Source: Thermohalobaculum sp039816045 (GTDB taxonomy: Bacteria; Pseudomonadota; Alphaproteobacteria; Rhodobacterales; Rhodobacteraceae). From it: 64,000 bases of DNA. The notes below the pieces were generated by a model. It saw only the letters and a list, made by a program, of their open reading frames with translations, had not been told where the DNA came from and did not search any database. Shown piece after piece: positions 52,413 to 61,205 of the stretch. Where the stretch lies: assembly GCA_039816045.1 (NCBI GenBank), contig JBCBYB010000008.1, positions 75,411-139,410 on the forward strand, read 5' to 3'. The position numbers and the translations under genes were made by a program. Each line of letters begins with the position of its first letter. The stretch's first letter is position 1.

Positions 52413-55073
52413 ATGGATGATCGCAGCACCGATCTCGACCCCGTCGAGACCCGCGAGTGGATGGACAGCATCGAAGATGTGATCGAGCGGGACGGGCCGG
52501 AACGGGCCCACTACCTGATCGACAGGGCCATCGGATCGGTCCGCGAGCATGGGGCGAACCTGCCCTTTGGGGCGACGACGGCTTATGTAAACACCATTCC
52601 GCCCGATCTCGAACCGGCCTATCCAGGTGATGCCGAGATGGAGTGGCGCATCCGCTGCATCAATCGCTGGAACGCCATGGCGACCGTGGTGCGGCGGAAC
52701 CGGGTCAGCAGCGAGTATGGCGGGCACATCGCTTCTTTCGCCTCCTCGGCGGTGATGTACGACATCGGGCTCAACCATTTCTGGCGCCCGCGGACCGAGG
52801 CGCATGGTGGGGATCTGGTGTTCTTCCAGGGTCATGCGGTGCCGGGGATCTATGCCCGTGCCTTCATGGAGGGCCGGATCTCTGAGAGCCGGATGGACAA
52901 GTTCCGCTCTGAGGTTGCCGGTGAGGGGCTGTCTTCCTATCCGCACCCTTGGCTGATGCCGGACTTCTGGCAGTTCCCGACCGTGTCCATGGGACTGGGC
53001 CCGCTGATGGCGATCTACCAAGCGCGGTTCATGAAATACATGCACAACCGCGGGCTGATCGATGCAGCCGACCGGCAGGTCTGGGCTTTCTTGGGTGATG
53101 GCGAGATGGATGAGCCCGAGAGCCTCGGCGCGATCTCTCTGGCGGCGCGTGAGGGACTGGGCAACCTGAACTTCGTGATCAACTGCAACCTGCAACGCCT
53201 CGACGGGCCGGTGCGCGGCAACGGCAAAATCATTCAGGAGCTCGAGGGTGAGTTCCGCGGATCCGGCTGGAACGTGATCAAGGTGATTTGGGGATCGGGC
53301 TGGGACGCGCTGCTAGAGAAGGACACCACAGGCATGCTGCGCCGTTTGATGGAAGAGACCATCGACGGCGACTATCAAGCGTTCAAGGCCAAGGGCGGTG
53401 CCTACACACGCGAAAACTTCTTCGGACGCTATCCGGAAACCAAGGCCCTTGTTGCCGACATGACCGACGAGGAGATCTGGAACCTCCAGCGCGGCGGGCA
53501 CGATCCGGTCAAGGTTTATGCGGCCTATCGGGCAGCGCTTGCGAACACCGAGCAGCCCACCTGCATCCTGATCAAGACGGTTAAGGGCTATGGCATGGGT
53601 GAGGCTGGCGAGGGTCAGAACATCACCCACCAGCAGAAGAAGATGGCGGACGATCAACTCCGTGCTTTCCGTGACCGCTTTGAGATCCCGGTGAAGGACG
53701 AGGAGCTGCACGACGCCCCTTATGTCAAGTTGACCAATGAGCAGAAGGCCTATCTGCTCGACCGGCGCTCGGACTTAGGTGGCGCATTCCCGCAGCGGGT
53801 TTGGAAGGACAGCCCGTCGCTTGAGATCCCGTCGCTCGATGCGTTCTCCAGCCAGCTCAAGGGCACCGGCGAGCGAAAGATCTCAACCACCATGGCCTTT
53901 GTGCGGATCATGAACACGCTTTGCCGCGACAAGAAGATCGGCAAGCAGGTGGTCCCGATCGTCCCGGACGAGAGCCGCACCTTCGGCATGGAGGGCATGT
54001 TCCGTCAGCTCGGGATCTACAACCCCAAGGGTCAGCTGTATAAACCCGAGGACGCTGACCAGCTCATGTACTACAAGGAGAGCAAGGACGGTCAGGTGCT
54101 CCAGGAGGGCATCAACGAGGCCGGTGCCATGGCCGACTGGATCGCCGCCGCGACCAGCTATTCAGTGCACGGCGTGCCGATGATCCCGTTCTTCATCTTC
54201 TACTCGATGTTTGGCTTCCAGCGCGTCGGCGACTTGGCCTGGGCGGCGGGGGATGCGCGGGCGCGCGGCTTTATTGTGGGGGGGACCGCAGGGCGGACAA
54301 CGCTGAACGGTGAGGGACTGCAGCACCAAGACGGGCATTCTCATGTGCTCTCGTCGACAATTCCGAACTGCATCTCCTATGATCCGAGCTTCTCCTATGA
54401 ACTCGCCGTGATCGTCCACAACGGCTTGCAGCGTATGTTCGTGGATCAGGAGGACATCTACTACTACCTCACTGTTGAGAACGAGAACTACGAGCACCCC
54501 GACATGCCTGAGGGCGTTGAGGAAGGGATTGTGCGCGGTCTCTACCGCTTCTCCCAAGGCTCCAAGCGCCCCGGCAAAAAGCACGTCAACCTGATGTCCT
54601 GCGGCTCGATCATGCATCAGGCGATTCAGGCGGCAGAGATGCTGAAGGCGGATTTTGGCGTGTCGGCTGATATCTGGGCGGCGACCTCGATCAACGAACT
54701 GGCGCGCGACGGCCAAGATTGTGAGCGGCACAACCGCTTGAACCCTCTGGCAAAGGAACGCGTTCCTTATGTCACCGAGGCGCTGTCAAAGGCCAAGGGC
54801 CCGGTCATAGCCGCCACGGATTACATGAAGAACTACGCCGAACAGATCCGTGCTTTTGTGCAGCAGCCGTTCCACACGCTCGGCACCGATGGGTTTGGAC
54901 GCTCGGACAGCCGCGTGAACCTGCGGCGGCACTTCGAGGTGGACGCGAACCACATTGCTGCGTCGGCGATGGTGGCCCTCTATCGCGAGAAGGCGGTCAC
55001 GAAGAGCGACCTCGAAAAGGCGTTGAAGAAGTACGAGATCGAAGGCGGCAAGCCCAATCCGCGCACGGCGTGA
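52413..55073 (+). CDS. aceE: Pyruvate dehydrogenase E1 component, homodimeric type
   Basis: 886 aa, the AceE size. It decarboxylates pyruvate and acetylates the E2 lipoyl group. The TPP motif starts at FLGDGEMDEPESLGA near residue 228 and ends NFVINCNLQRLDGPV. Starts 34 bp after phaB with a strong GGGAGG site and is followed by E2 and E3 genes with short gaps. Many Rhodobacterales instead, or in addition, carry the heterodimeric PdhA/PdhB E1. Confidence 0.97.
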   Translation: MDDRSTDLDPVETREWMDSIEDVIERDGPERAHYLIDRAIGSVREHGANLPFGATTAYVNTIPPDLEPAYPGDAEMEWRIRCINRWNAMATVVRRNRVSSEYGGHIASFASSAVMYDIGLNHFWRPRTEAHGGDLVFFQGHAVPGIYARAFMEGRISESRMDKFRSEVAGEGLSSYPHPWLMPDFWQFPTVSMGLGPLMAIYQARFMKYMHNRGLIDAADRQVWAFLGDGEMDEPESLGAISLAAREGLGNLNFVINCNLQRLDGPVRGNGKIIQELEGEFRGSGWNVIKVIWGSGWDALLEKDTTGMLRRLMEETIDGDYQAFKAKGGAYTRENFFGRYPETKALVADMTDEEIWNLQRGGHDPVKVYAAYRAALANTEQPTCILIKTVKGYGMGEAGEGQNITHQQKKMADDQLRAFRDRFEIPVKDEELHDAPYVKLTNEQKAYLLDRRSDLGGAFPQRVWKDSPSLEIPSLDAFSSQLKGTGERKISTTMAFVRIMNTLCRDKKIGKQVVPIVPDESRTFGMEGMFRQLGIYNPKGQLYKPEDADQLMYYKESKDGQVLQEGINEAGAMADWIAAATSYSVHGVPMIPFFIFYSMFGFQRVGDLAWAAGDARARGFIVGGTAGRTTLNGEGLQHQDGHSHVLSSTIPNCISYDPSFSYELAVIVHNGLQRMFVDQEDIYYYLTVENENYEHPDMPEGVEEGIVRGLYRFSQGSKRPGKKHVNLMSCGSIMHQAIQAAEMLKADFGVSADIWAATSINELARDGQDCERHNRLNPLAKERVPYVTEALSKAKGPVIAATDYMKNYAEQIRAFVQQPFHTLGTDGFGRSDSRVNLRRHFEVDANHIAASAMVALYREKAVTKSDLEKALKKYEIEGGKPNPRTA

Positions 55074-55096
55074 ACCTCTGAGGGGGAGGAAAGACT

Positions 55097-56383
55097 ATGT
55101 CCATCATCGAAGTCAAAGTGCCGGATATCGGAGATTTCACGGACGTGCCGGTGATCGGCATCATGGTGAGCCCTGGGGACCATGTCGCCGAAGAAGACCC
55201 GCTCCTCGAGCTTGAGAGCGACAAGGCCACGATGGAGGTTCCGAGCCCTCAGGTGGGTGATGTGCGGGAGATCCTGGTCAAGGAGGGCGATACGGTCTCT
55301 GAGGGCACGGTGATCATGACGCTTGAGGTTGTGGACGCGAAGGCGCCGGTCGATCCGCCCTCGCCTCAGGGTGTCCAGGAACATGAACCCCAGCCACCGA
55401 AACCTGCCGCCGCGCCTGCGGCGCCCGCGCCGGCCAAGACCGGGGGAGACCGAGCACCAGTACCCGATGCGTCCCCGCATGCCTCTCCTTCGATACGGGC
55501 CTTTGCGCGATCCCTGGGCGTCGATTTGGCCCAGGTAAAGGGATCGGGGCGTAAGGGCCGCATCCTGCGTGAAGACGTGACCAGCCATTTCAAAGGCCAG
55601 ACCGAAGCCGCGGCGCCCAAGGCCGCGCAGGCTGCTGAGGGCGGCATGGGCATCCCGCCGATCCCGAAGGTGGATTTCTCCAAGTTCGGCTCGATCGAAG
55701 ATGTCGAGATGTCCCGGATCAAGAAGATCTCGGGACCAGCTCTGCACCGTGCCTGGCTCAACATCCCGCATGTGACCCATCAGGAAGAAGCGGACATCAC
55801 GGACCTGGACAAGTACCGCAAGGAACTGGACACGGCGGCCAAGCTCGACGGCTACCGGGTGACGCTGCTGAGCTTTATCATCAAGGGCTGTGTCTCGGCT
55901 CTGAAGACCCACTGGGAGGTCAACAGCTCCATCCATTCGGACGGCGACAAATTAATCCGCAAGCACTACTACCATATCGGGTTCGCAGCAGACACGCCGA
56001 ATGGCTTGGTGGTGCCGGTCATCAAGGACGCCGACCGCAAGGGTATAATCGAGATCTCCAAGGAACTCGGCACCCTCTCCAAGAAGGCGCGCGACGGCGA
56101 ACTGAAGGGCGCGGACATGCAGGGCGCCTCCTTCACCATCAGCTCGCTCGGCGGGATTGGGGGCACCGGCTTTACTCCCATCGTGAATGCACCAGAGGTC
56201 GCGATCCTCGGCCTTACGCGCTCCAAGATGGCGCCGGTCTGGGACGGCGAGGCCTTTCAGCCCCGCAACATGCTGCCGATGTCGTTGAGCTATGATCACC
56301 GGGCAATCGATGGCGCCTTGGCCGCCCGGTTCTGCGCCACGCTGAAACACCTGCTCGGCGATGTCCGCCGCCTGATGCTCTGA
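55097..56383 (+). CDS. aceF: Pyruvate dehydrogenase E2 (dihydrolipoyl acetyltransferase)
   Basis: 428 aa. One lipoyl domain (lipoyl-Lys43 in ESDKATMEVP), an Ala/Pro linker, a peripheral subunit-binding domain (SPSIRAFARSLGVDLAQVKG near residue 135) and the catalytic acyltransferase core with His401 in SYDHRAIDGA. With a single lipoyl domain the E2 is minimal; two further lipoyl domains are carried by the adjacent E3. Confidence 0.97.
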   Translation: MSIIEVKVPDIGDFTDVPVIGIMVSPGDHVAEEDPLLELESDKATMEVPSPQVGDVREILVKEGDTVSEGTVIMTLEVVDAKAPVDPPSPQGVQEHEPQPPKPAAAPAAPAPAKTGGDRAPVPDASPHASPSIRAFARSLGVDLAQVKGSGRKGRILREDVTSHFKGQTEAAAPKAAQAAEGGMGIPPIPKVDFSKFGSIEDVEMSRIKKISGPALHRAWLNIPHVTHQEEADITDLDKYRKELDTAAKLDGYRVTLLSFIIKGCVSALKTHWEVNSSIHSDGDKLIRKHYYHIGFAADTPNGLVVPVIKDADRKGIIEISKELGTLSKKARDGELKGADMQGASFTISSLGGIGGTGFTPIVNAPEVAILGLTRSKMAPVWDGEAFQPRNMLPMSLSYDHRAIDGALAARFCATLKHLLGDVRRLML

Positions 56384-56394
56384 CGGAGGCCCCC

Positions 56395-58452
56395 ATGGCA
56401 GAGATCGAGATCAAGGTTCCCGACATCGGGGATTTCAGCGATGTGCCTGTGATCAGCGTGCTGGTTAGCCCGGGCGATACCGTGGTGCCAGAGGATCCGC
56501 TGATCGAATTGGAGAGCGACAAGGCCACCATGGAAGTCCCCGCACCCCAAGGCGGCAAGGTGGTGTCGATTGCTGTGAAGGAGGGCGATTCTGTTTCCGA
56601 AGGGTCCGTAATCCTGACACTGGAAGCGGAGGGTGCGGCAAGTGACGGGAAGTCAGGGCGCGTTTCTGGCGGCGGCGCCCCGGCAACAACCGAGCAAGCA
56701 GGCTACGGATCTGCGGCGGGTCATCATGTGGTGGTGGATATCCGCGTGCCGGATATTGGCGATTTCTCGGATGTGCCGGTGATCTCCGTGCTGGTGAAGC
56801 CGGGCGATGCGGTCGGCAAGGAGGACCCGCTCATCGAATTGGAGAGCGACAAAGCCACCATGGAAGTGCCTGCGCCGATGGCCGGGACTGTGGTTGAGGT
56901 GAAGGTCTCCGAGGGCGACTCTGTGTCCGAAGGCGCGCTGATCCTGACATTGGAGACCGGTGCGAAGGCTATTGAACCGGCAGCGCCGAAGGCGGCCCCG
57001 GCGCCGGCATCGCGTCCGACCGCGCCGACGAAGGGCGATCTGCATGCGGAGGTGCTCGTGCTCGGGTCGGGTCCGGGCGGTTACACGGCGGCGTTCCGTG
57101 CGGCGGATCTCGGTAAGAAGGTGGTGCTGGTCGAGCGGGATCAAACGCTCGGCGGTGTTTGCCTAAATGTCGGCTGTATTCCCTCTAAGGCGCTGCTTCA
57201 TGCGGCCAAGGTCATCACCGAGACCGAGGAGATGGGCGCCCATGGGATCAAGTTCACCAAGCCTAAGATCGACCTCGATGCCCTGCGGTCTTGGAAGGAG
57301 GGTGTCGTTGGGAAGCTCACCGGCGGGTTGAAAGGCCTGGCGAAGGGGCGGAAGGTGACGGTTGTCGAGGGCGTGGGCGCCTTTGCTTCGCCAAACCTCC
57401 TTCGTGTGCAGACCGCCGAGGGCGAAAAAATGGTCTCCTACGACCAGGCGGTTATCGCCGCGGGATCTGAGCCAGTCCATCTCCCTTTCATTCCCCATGA
57501 CGACCCCCGGGTGATCGACTCCACCGGGGCGTTGGAACTGAAGGACATCCCGAAGCGCATGTTGGTGCTCGGTGGCGGGATCATCGGGCTCGAGATGGCC
57601 AGTGTTTACGATGCACTGGGCTCGAAGGTCACTGTCGTTGAGTTGATGGACCAGATCATCCCGGGCGCCGACAAGGACATCGTCAAGCCGCTGATGAAGC
57701 GGATCGAGGGACGCTATGAGGCGATCCATCTCAAGACCAGGGTGAGCGCGGTAGAGGCGATGAAGTCCGGTCTCAAGGTCACCTTCGACGGTCCGGATGG
57801 GCAGACCACGGATGTTTTCGATAAGTTGCTGGTGGCAGTGGGGCGGCGGCCAAACGGCAAGCTCATCGGGCTAGAGAACGCGGGCGTCGCGGTAGATGAG
57901 CGTGGTTTCGTGCCAGTGGACGCGCAGCAGCGGACGAATGTCGGGCACATCTATGCGATCGGCGATATCGTTGGTCAGCCAATGCTGGCGCACAAGGCCG
58001 TGCACGAAGGCAAGGTCGCTGCCGAGGTCGCGGCCGGGCAGAACAGGGTTTTCGATGCGCGGGTGATCCCCTCGGTCGCCTACACCGATCCAGAGGTCGC
58101 CTGGTGCGGACTGACTGAAGGCGAGGCCAAAGCGCAGGGCCGGAAGATCGGCAAAGGCGTGTTCCCCTGGGCCGCGTCTGGGCGCTCGCTCTCGAACGGT
58201 CGCGACGAGGGCGTCACAAAGGTGATTTTCGACGAGACCGACGAGCGCGTGCTCGGTGCGGCGATCGTTGGTACCAATGCAGGTGATCTGATCGCAGAGG
58301 TTGCGTTGGCGATTGAGATGGGGGCTGACGCCACCGATCTTGGTCGCACGATCCACCCGCATCCGACGCTCTCGGAGACTGTGAACTTCGCGGCAGAGAT
58401 GTTCGAAGGGACCATCACGGATCTGATGCCGCCGAAGAAGAAGCGGCATTAG
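56395..58452 (+). CDS. lpdA: Dihydrolipoyl dehydrogenase (E3) with two N-terminal lipoyl domains
   Basis: 685 aa; ordinary E3 is about 465 aa. Two lipoyl domains (about 1-80 and 113-190) have identical ESDKATMEVPAP motifs at Lys43 and Lys153, exactly 110 residues apart, joined by Gly/Ala-rich linkers. E3 begins near residue 217: FAD loop VLVLGSGPGGYTAAF, redox-active Cys256 and Cys261 (GGVCLNVGCIPSK), NAD site and the C-terminal HPHPTLSE His-Glu pair. It reoxidises dihydrolipoyl groups of AceF. Single lipoyl-E3 fusions are known; two in tandem is less common. Confidence 0.97.
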   Translation: MAEIEIKVPDIGDFSDVPVISVLVSPGDTVVPEDPLIELESDKATMEVPAPQGGKVVSIAVKEGDSVSEGSVILTLEAEGAASDGKSGRVSGGGAPATTEQAGYGSAAGHHVVVDIRVPDIGDFSDVPVISVLVKPGDAVGKEDPLIELESDKATMEVPAPMAGTVVEVKVSEGDSVSEGALILTLETGAKAIEPAAPKAAPAPASRPTAPTKGDLHAEVLVLGSGPGGYTAAFRAADLGKKVVLVERDQTLGGVCLNVGCIPSKALLHAAKVITETEEMGAHGIKFTKPKIDLDALRSWKEGVVGKLTGGLKGLAKGRKVTVVEGVGAFASPNLLRVQTAEGEKMVSYDQAVIAAGSEPVHLPFIPHDDPRVIDSTGALELKDIPKRMLVLGGGIIGLEMASVYDALGSKVTVVELMDQIIPGADKDIVKPLMKRIEGRYEAIHLKTRVSAVEAMKSGLKVTFDGPDGQTTDVFDKLLVAVGRRPNGKLIGLENAGVAVDERGFVPVDAQQRTNVGHIYAIGDIVGQPMLAHKAVHEGKVAAEVAAGQNRVFDARVIPSVAYTDPEVAWCGLTEGEAKAQGRKIGKGVFPWAASGRSLSNGRDEGVTKVIFDETDERVLGAAIVGTNAGDLIAEVALAIEMGADATDLGRTIHPHPTLSETVNFAAEMFEGTITDLMPPKKKRH
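56398..56967 (+). repeat. Internal lipoyl-domain duplication, 330-bp offset
   Basis: The coding DNA of the first lipoyl domain (56398-56634) recurs in diverged form about 330 bp later (56728-56967). Encoded stretches such as PDIGDFSDVPVISVLV and EDPLIELESDKATMEVPAP are the same, consistent with a tandem duplication followed by linker divergence. Confidence 0.8.
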
Positions 58453-58465
58453 TCGAATGGGGCTC

Positions 58466-58548
58466 GCGCGGTCTTGCGGGCCCCACCCACCCTTTCACCC
58501 GATGCGCCCGTGGCGTCGTTTCGCTCCCCTTCGCCCGCAAGACCGCGC
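58466..58548. repeat. Long inverted repeat between lpdA and the aldo/keto reductase gene
   Basis: Perfect 16-bp arms GCGCGGTCTTGCGGGC (58466-58481) and GCCCGCAAGACCGCGC (58533-58548), with a 51-bp spacer, fill most of the gap between two convergent genes. It may act as a bidirectional transcription barrier, but no T-tract follows on either strand. Confidence 0.75.
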
Positions 58549-58551
58549 AGG

Positions 58552-59511
58552 TCAGTCCTGCTCCTCCAGGCGGTCCGTGGCCGGCGGCGGAGCAGGGGCC
58601 AAAGCGGAAATCTCGGCGTAGAGAGCCTGTGTCATCTCGATATCGGCGGAAGCCAGCGATGGACGGAGTTGCTCGACAGAACGTGCACCGATTATCGGCG
58701 CTGTGACGCCCGGGTGGGCCCCGGCCCATGCGACGGCGAGACTGGCTGGATGCAAGCCGCGTTTCTCCGCCATCTCGGAAAGGCCTGTTGCGGCCTTATG
58801 CATCCAGTCCGGACCGTAGCGCCTGGCGTAGCGATCGTTCGCCGTCAGTCTCCCTGCCCCATCGCGCGCGTACTTCCCGGTCAGCAGGCCTCCTCCAAGT
58901 GGGCTGTAGGATATCACGCCAAGCCCTTCCTCCTCTGCAAGCGGGAGCAGTTCCACTTCGGCCTGGCGTTTTACGAGGTTGTACATTGGCTGAATGACGG
59001 CAAAGCCAGCCCAGCCGTGTCGCGCGCTCAGTCCCAGAGCCTTGGCGATCTGCCAGGCCGCGTAGTTCGAGGCTCCGAGATGCAGCACCTTGCCTGCACG
59101 AACAACATCCTCCAGCGCCTTCAGTGTCACATGCAGATCCGTCGCCGGATCGAAACGGTGCATGAATAAGACATCCAGCCGGTCCGTTTTGAGACGCCGC
59201 AGACTCGCCTCGACAGACGTTACGATCTCGAGCCGGCTCCCGTTTCCGCGGGGATCGGACGCGGACCCATAGCCGCATTTCGTCGTGATCGTGATTGCGT
59301 CTCGATCAGCGGCAACGAACTCTCCCAGCAGCGCCTCAGAACGGCCGCCATTGTAGGTTGCAGCGCAGTCAAAGAAACTGATCCCCGCATCCCGGCAAGC
59401 ACGATAGAGAGCGAAGGACGTGGCGTCGTCCGCGTCTCCTCCGAAGCTCATTGTTCCATAGCATAACGACGACACCGTGATGCCGGTGCGTCCGAGTAGC
59501 ACGCTCTTCAT
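58552..59511 (-). CDS. Aldo/keto reductase
   Basis: 319 aa NADPH-dependent TIM-barrel oxidoreductase. The catalytic tetrad is visible: Asp and Tyr in FFDCAATYNGGRSEALLG, Lys in ITITTKCGYG and His in VLFMHRFDP. YSPLGGGLLTGKYARDGAG is typical of the AKR11/12-like group. ATG 59511 has GGAG about 10 nt upstream. The substrate is unknown. Confidence 0.93.
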   Translation of the reverse strand: MKSVLLGRTGITVSSLCYGTMSFGGDADDATSFALYRACRDAGISFFDCAATYNGGRSEALLGEFVAADRDAITITTKCGYGSASDPRGNGSRLEIVTSVEASLRRLKTDRLDVLFMHRFDPATDLHVTLKALEDVVRAGKVLHLGASNYAAWQIAKALGLSARHGWAGFAVIQPMYNLVKRQAEVELLPLAEEEGLGVISYSPLGGGLLTGKYARDGAGRLTANDRYARRYGPDWMHKAATGLSEMAEKRGLHPASLAVAWAGAHPGVTAPIIGARSVEQLRPSLASADIEMTQALYAEISALAPAPPPATDRLEEQD

Positions 59512-59734
59512 TGTCTCGCTCCGCCTCGCCCCGTCGAAATCCAGGCCCGCAACCTTAGTGCCTGGGCGGCTCGGAGCAAACGCGCTCTTCACCCGTGATC
59601 ATGAGTTGGTTTGGGTGTTGTCGGCTTACCGTGTCGCCGCCAAATCCTGGTTTCGGTGCAACCCAGACCCATCGTCTCATCCTGACTGCGCACGAAAAAA
59701 CGGTGCCGACGGAGTCTGGCACGCGGGTTGCATA

Positions 59735-59909
59735 TTCCTAGCCAAGTGTTGCTTGCGGTTCGGTTTGCGTCGCTGCTGTTTGTGAAGTGGTTCGTGATTT
59801 TGCGTTCGTGTTCGGTCAAGCGTTGAGCGTTGGTGAGTGACCGAAAAGCGTTTGGTGCGTGACTTTGTGAGGCTTAACGGGCGGCGATCACGCCGCCCGT
59901 TCTTGTTTT
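59735..59909 (+). ncRNA. Candidate small RNA ending in an orphan intrinsic terminator
   Basis: AACGGGCGGCG-ATCA-CGCCGCCCGTT (59876-59901) is a perfect 11-bp hairpin followed by CTTGTTTT, a good plus-strand terminator. No plus-strand gene ends before it: the nearest plus gene ends at 58452, across a minus-strand gene. A short RNA starting near 59735 is the simplest reason for it. The 5' end is a guess based on a weak promoter-like TTGCAT...; only the terminator is well supported. Confidence 0.35.
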
Positions 59910-59963
59910 CTGCCTCGTGCTCGAGATTTCCCCACATCGTCGCAAGCTGGCGTGCGAACGAAG

Positions 59964-60028
59964 TTTGCATTATGCGAACAATGCATTTTGCAATTCGCAA
60001 TTGCAATTCGCCAAAACAGACTGTTTTG
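59964..60028. promoter_or_regulatory. Repeat-rich candidate operator region upstream of the ExbB/ExbD operon
   Basis: Three elements lie within 65 bp, 95-160 bp before the first gene. TTTGCA-TTA-TGCGAA (59964-59978) is a near-palindrome. TTGCAATTCGC occurs as an exact 11-bp direct repeat at 59988-59998 and 60001-60011 (13-bp period). CAAAACAG-A-CTGTTTTG (60012-60028) is a perfect 17-bp palindrome. The TTTGC/GCAAA flavour recalls sites of ScfR-type XRE regulators such as PccR; that link is an inference. No obvious -35/-10 pair was fixed. Confidence 0.55.
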
Positions 60029-60122
60029 CATTCCCAAATGCAGCGCCCTGTTGAGATGCGTTCGCCGGACAAGCATGGTAACGTTCGGGTTCGAGGCTTG
60101 CAAAACGAGGAGCGAGGGTGAG

Positions 60123-60569
60123 ATGCGTCTGATGGGGGGAGACTGGCAGATCAAGATCGGGGCGGTTCTGGCGGCGCTGATGGTGAGCTTCAGCATGGCT
60201 GGGCCCTCGGTCGCCGCAGACGATGTCTTGGCTGTCGAGCTCAACAAGTTTGAGGATGTGGATAGCGGTTGCCGGAGCTTCTTCCTTTTCCGCAATCGGA
60301 CGGAGGCACCGATGGAGGCCTTCGAGATGTCGCTTGCGATCCTGACCTCTGATGGGGTGATCGACCGATTGCTGACCATCGATGCCGCACCGCTGCCTTC
60401 TGGGCGCACGACGCTGAAGCTCTTCGAGATCCCTGAGATCCAATGTTCGGCCATTGGTGAGGTGCTGCTCCACGACATCGCCAGCTGCCGGCCGCAGAAC
60501 GGCGAGGAAATGGATTGTTTCGCGATCCTCGAGCTTGGCTCGAAGACTGCGGCGCCACTGGTTAAGTAA
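60123..60569 (+). CDS. Secreted small hypothetical protein of the ExbB/ExbD operon
   Basis: 148 aa. A Sec-type signal peptide (hydrophobic IGAVLAALMVSFSMAG, probable cleavage after SVAA at residue 32) precedes a compact periplasmic domain with four Cys, including SGCRSFFLFRNR (Cys50), EIQCSAIGE, ASCRPQNGE and MDCFAIL. They could form two disulfides. No family name is recalled with confidence. It is 9 bp upstream of the ExbB-like gene and shares its strand and probably its transcript, so it may be a periplasmic partner of that complex. Confidence 0.8.
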   Translation: MRLMGGDWQIKIGAVLAALMVSFSMAGPSVAADDVLAVELNKFEDVDSGCRSFFLFRNRTEAPMEAFEMSLAILTSDGVIDRLLTIDAAPLPSGRTTLKLFEIPEIQCSAIGEVLLHDIASCRPQNGEEMDCFAILELGSKTAAPLVK

Positions 60570-60578
60570 GGCACGGCG

Positions 60579-61205
60579 ATGCTGGAGCAGGTGCTCGGCT
60601 GGGCCACCGACGGGGGACCGATCGTTTGGTTGCTCGCGGTTGGGTCAGTGTATTCGTTGGCGCTTATCGTGCTGAAGTTCGTGGATCTGTCCGGGGTCCT
60701 AGCCGGCGTCTCGGTGCGCGCCCAGGCCATCCGTGACTGGGAGGAGGGTCGCAGAGACGCCGCCCAGAAAGCGCTCGCGCGTAAGACACCGGCTGATCGG
60801 GTGCTTGGTCACGCCATGGCAGGGCTAGAGGCGAAGGCTGATCGTGCGCCCCTCGAGCGGGAGTTGGAACGTCGAGGCAATGAGGAGCTCGAGAGGATGC
60901 GACGGCATCTGCGCACGCTCGAGGTCATTGCGATGGTGAGCCCGCTTCTCGGACTGCTGGGCACGGTGCTCGGCATGATACAGTCGTTTCAGGAACTCGA
61001 GCTTGCGGGCGGTTCTGCGAATGCGGCGGTTTTGGCAGGTGGTATCTGGCAGGCGCTGCTGACAACGGCCGCAGGTCTCATCGTGGCGATACCGGCAGCG
61101 ATCGCGGCCAACCTTTTCTCCGCCAGGGTCGACCGGGCGGGTCATCAGATTGAGGATGCGGTATCGGCGCTGTTTGCCGCCGATCACGCGCAAACGGACG
61201 GATGA
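60579..61205 (+). CDS. MotA/TolQ/ExbB-type proton channel protein
   Basis: 208 aa with three TM regions (IVWLLAVGSVYSLALIVLKF; IAMVSPLLGLLGTVLGMIQS; ALLTTAAGLIVAIPAAIAAN). SPLLGLLGTVLGMIQSF with the following GGIWQALLTTAAGLIVAIP is the ExbB/TolQ signature. Such proteins form pentameric rings around an ExbD/TolR dimer and use proton flow to drive a periplasm-spanning partner. It overlaps the first ExbD gene by 4 bp. Confidence 0.95.
   Translation: MLEQVLGWATDGGPIVWLLAVGSVYSLALIVLKFVDLSGVLAGVSVRAQAIRDWEEGRRDAAQKALARKTPADRVLGHAMAGLEAKADRAPLERELERRGNEELERMRRHLRTLEVIAMVSPLLGLLGTVLGMIQSFQELELAGGSANAAVLAGGIWQALLTTAAGLIVAIPAAIAANLFSARVDRAGHQIEDAVSALFAADHAQTDG

Noticed and set aside
59789..59812. LexA (SOS) box from repeated GTTC words
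   Set aside because: The GTTC copies are 10 and 2 bp apart, not the 7 bp required for the alphaproteobacterial GTTC-N7-GTTC site.
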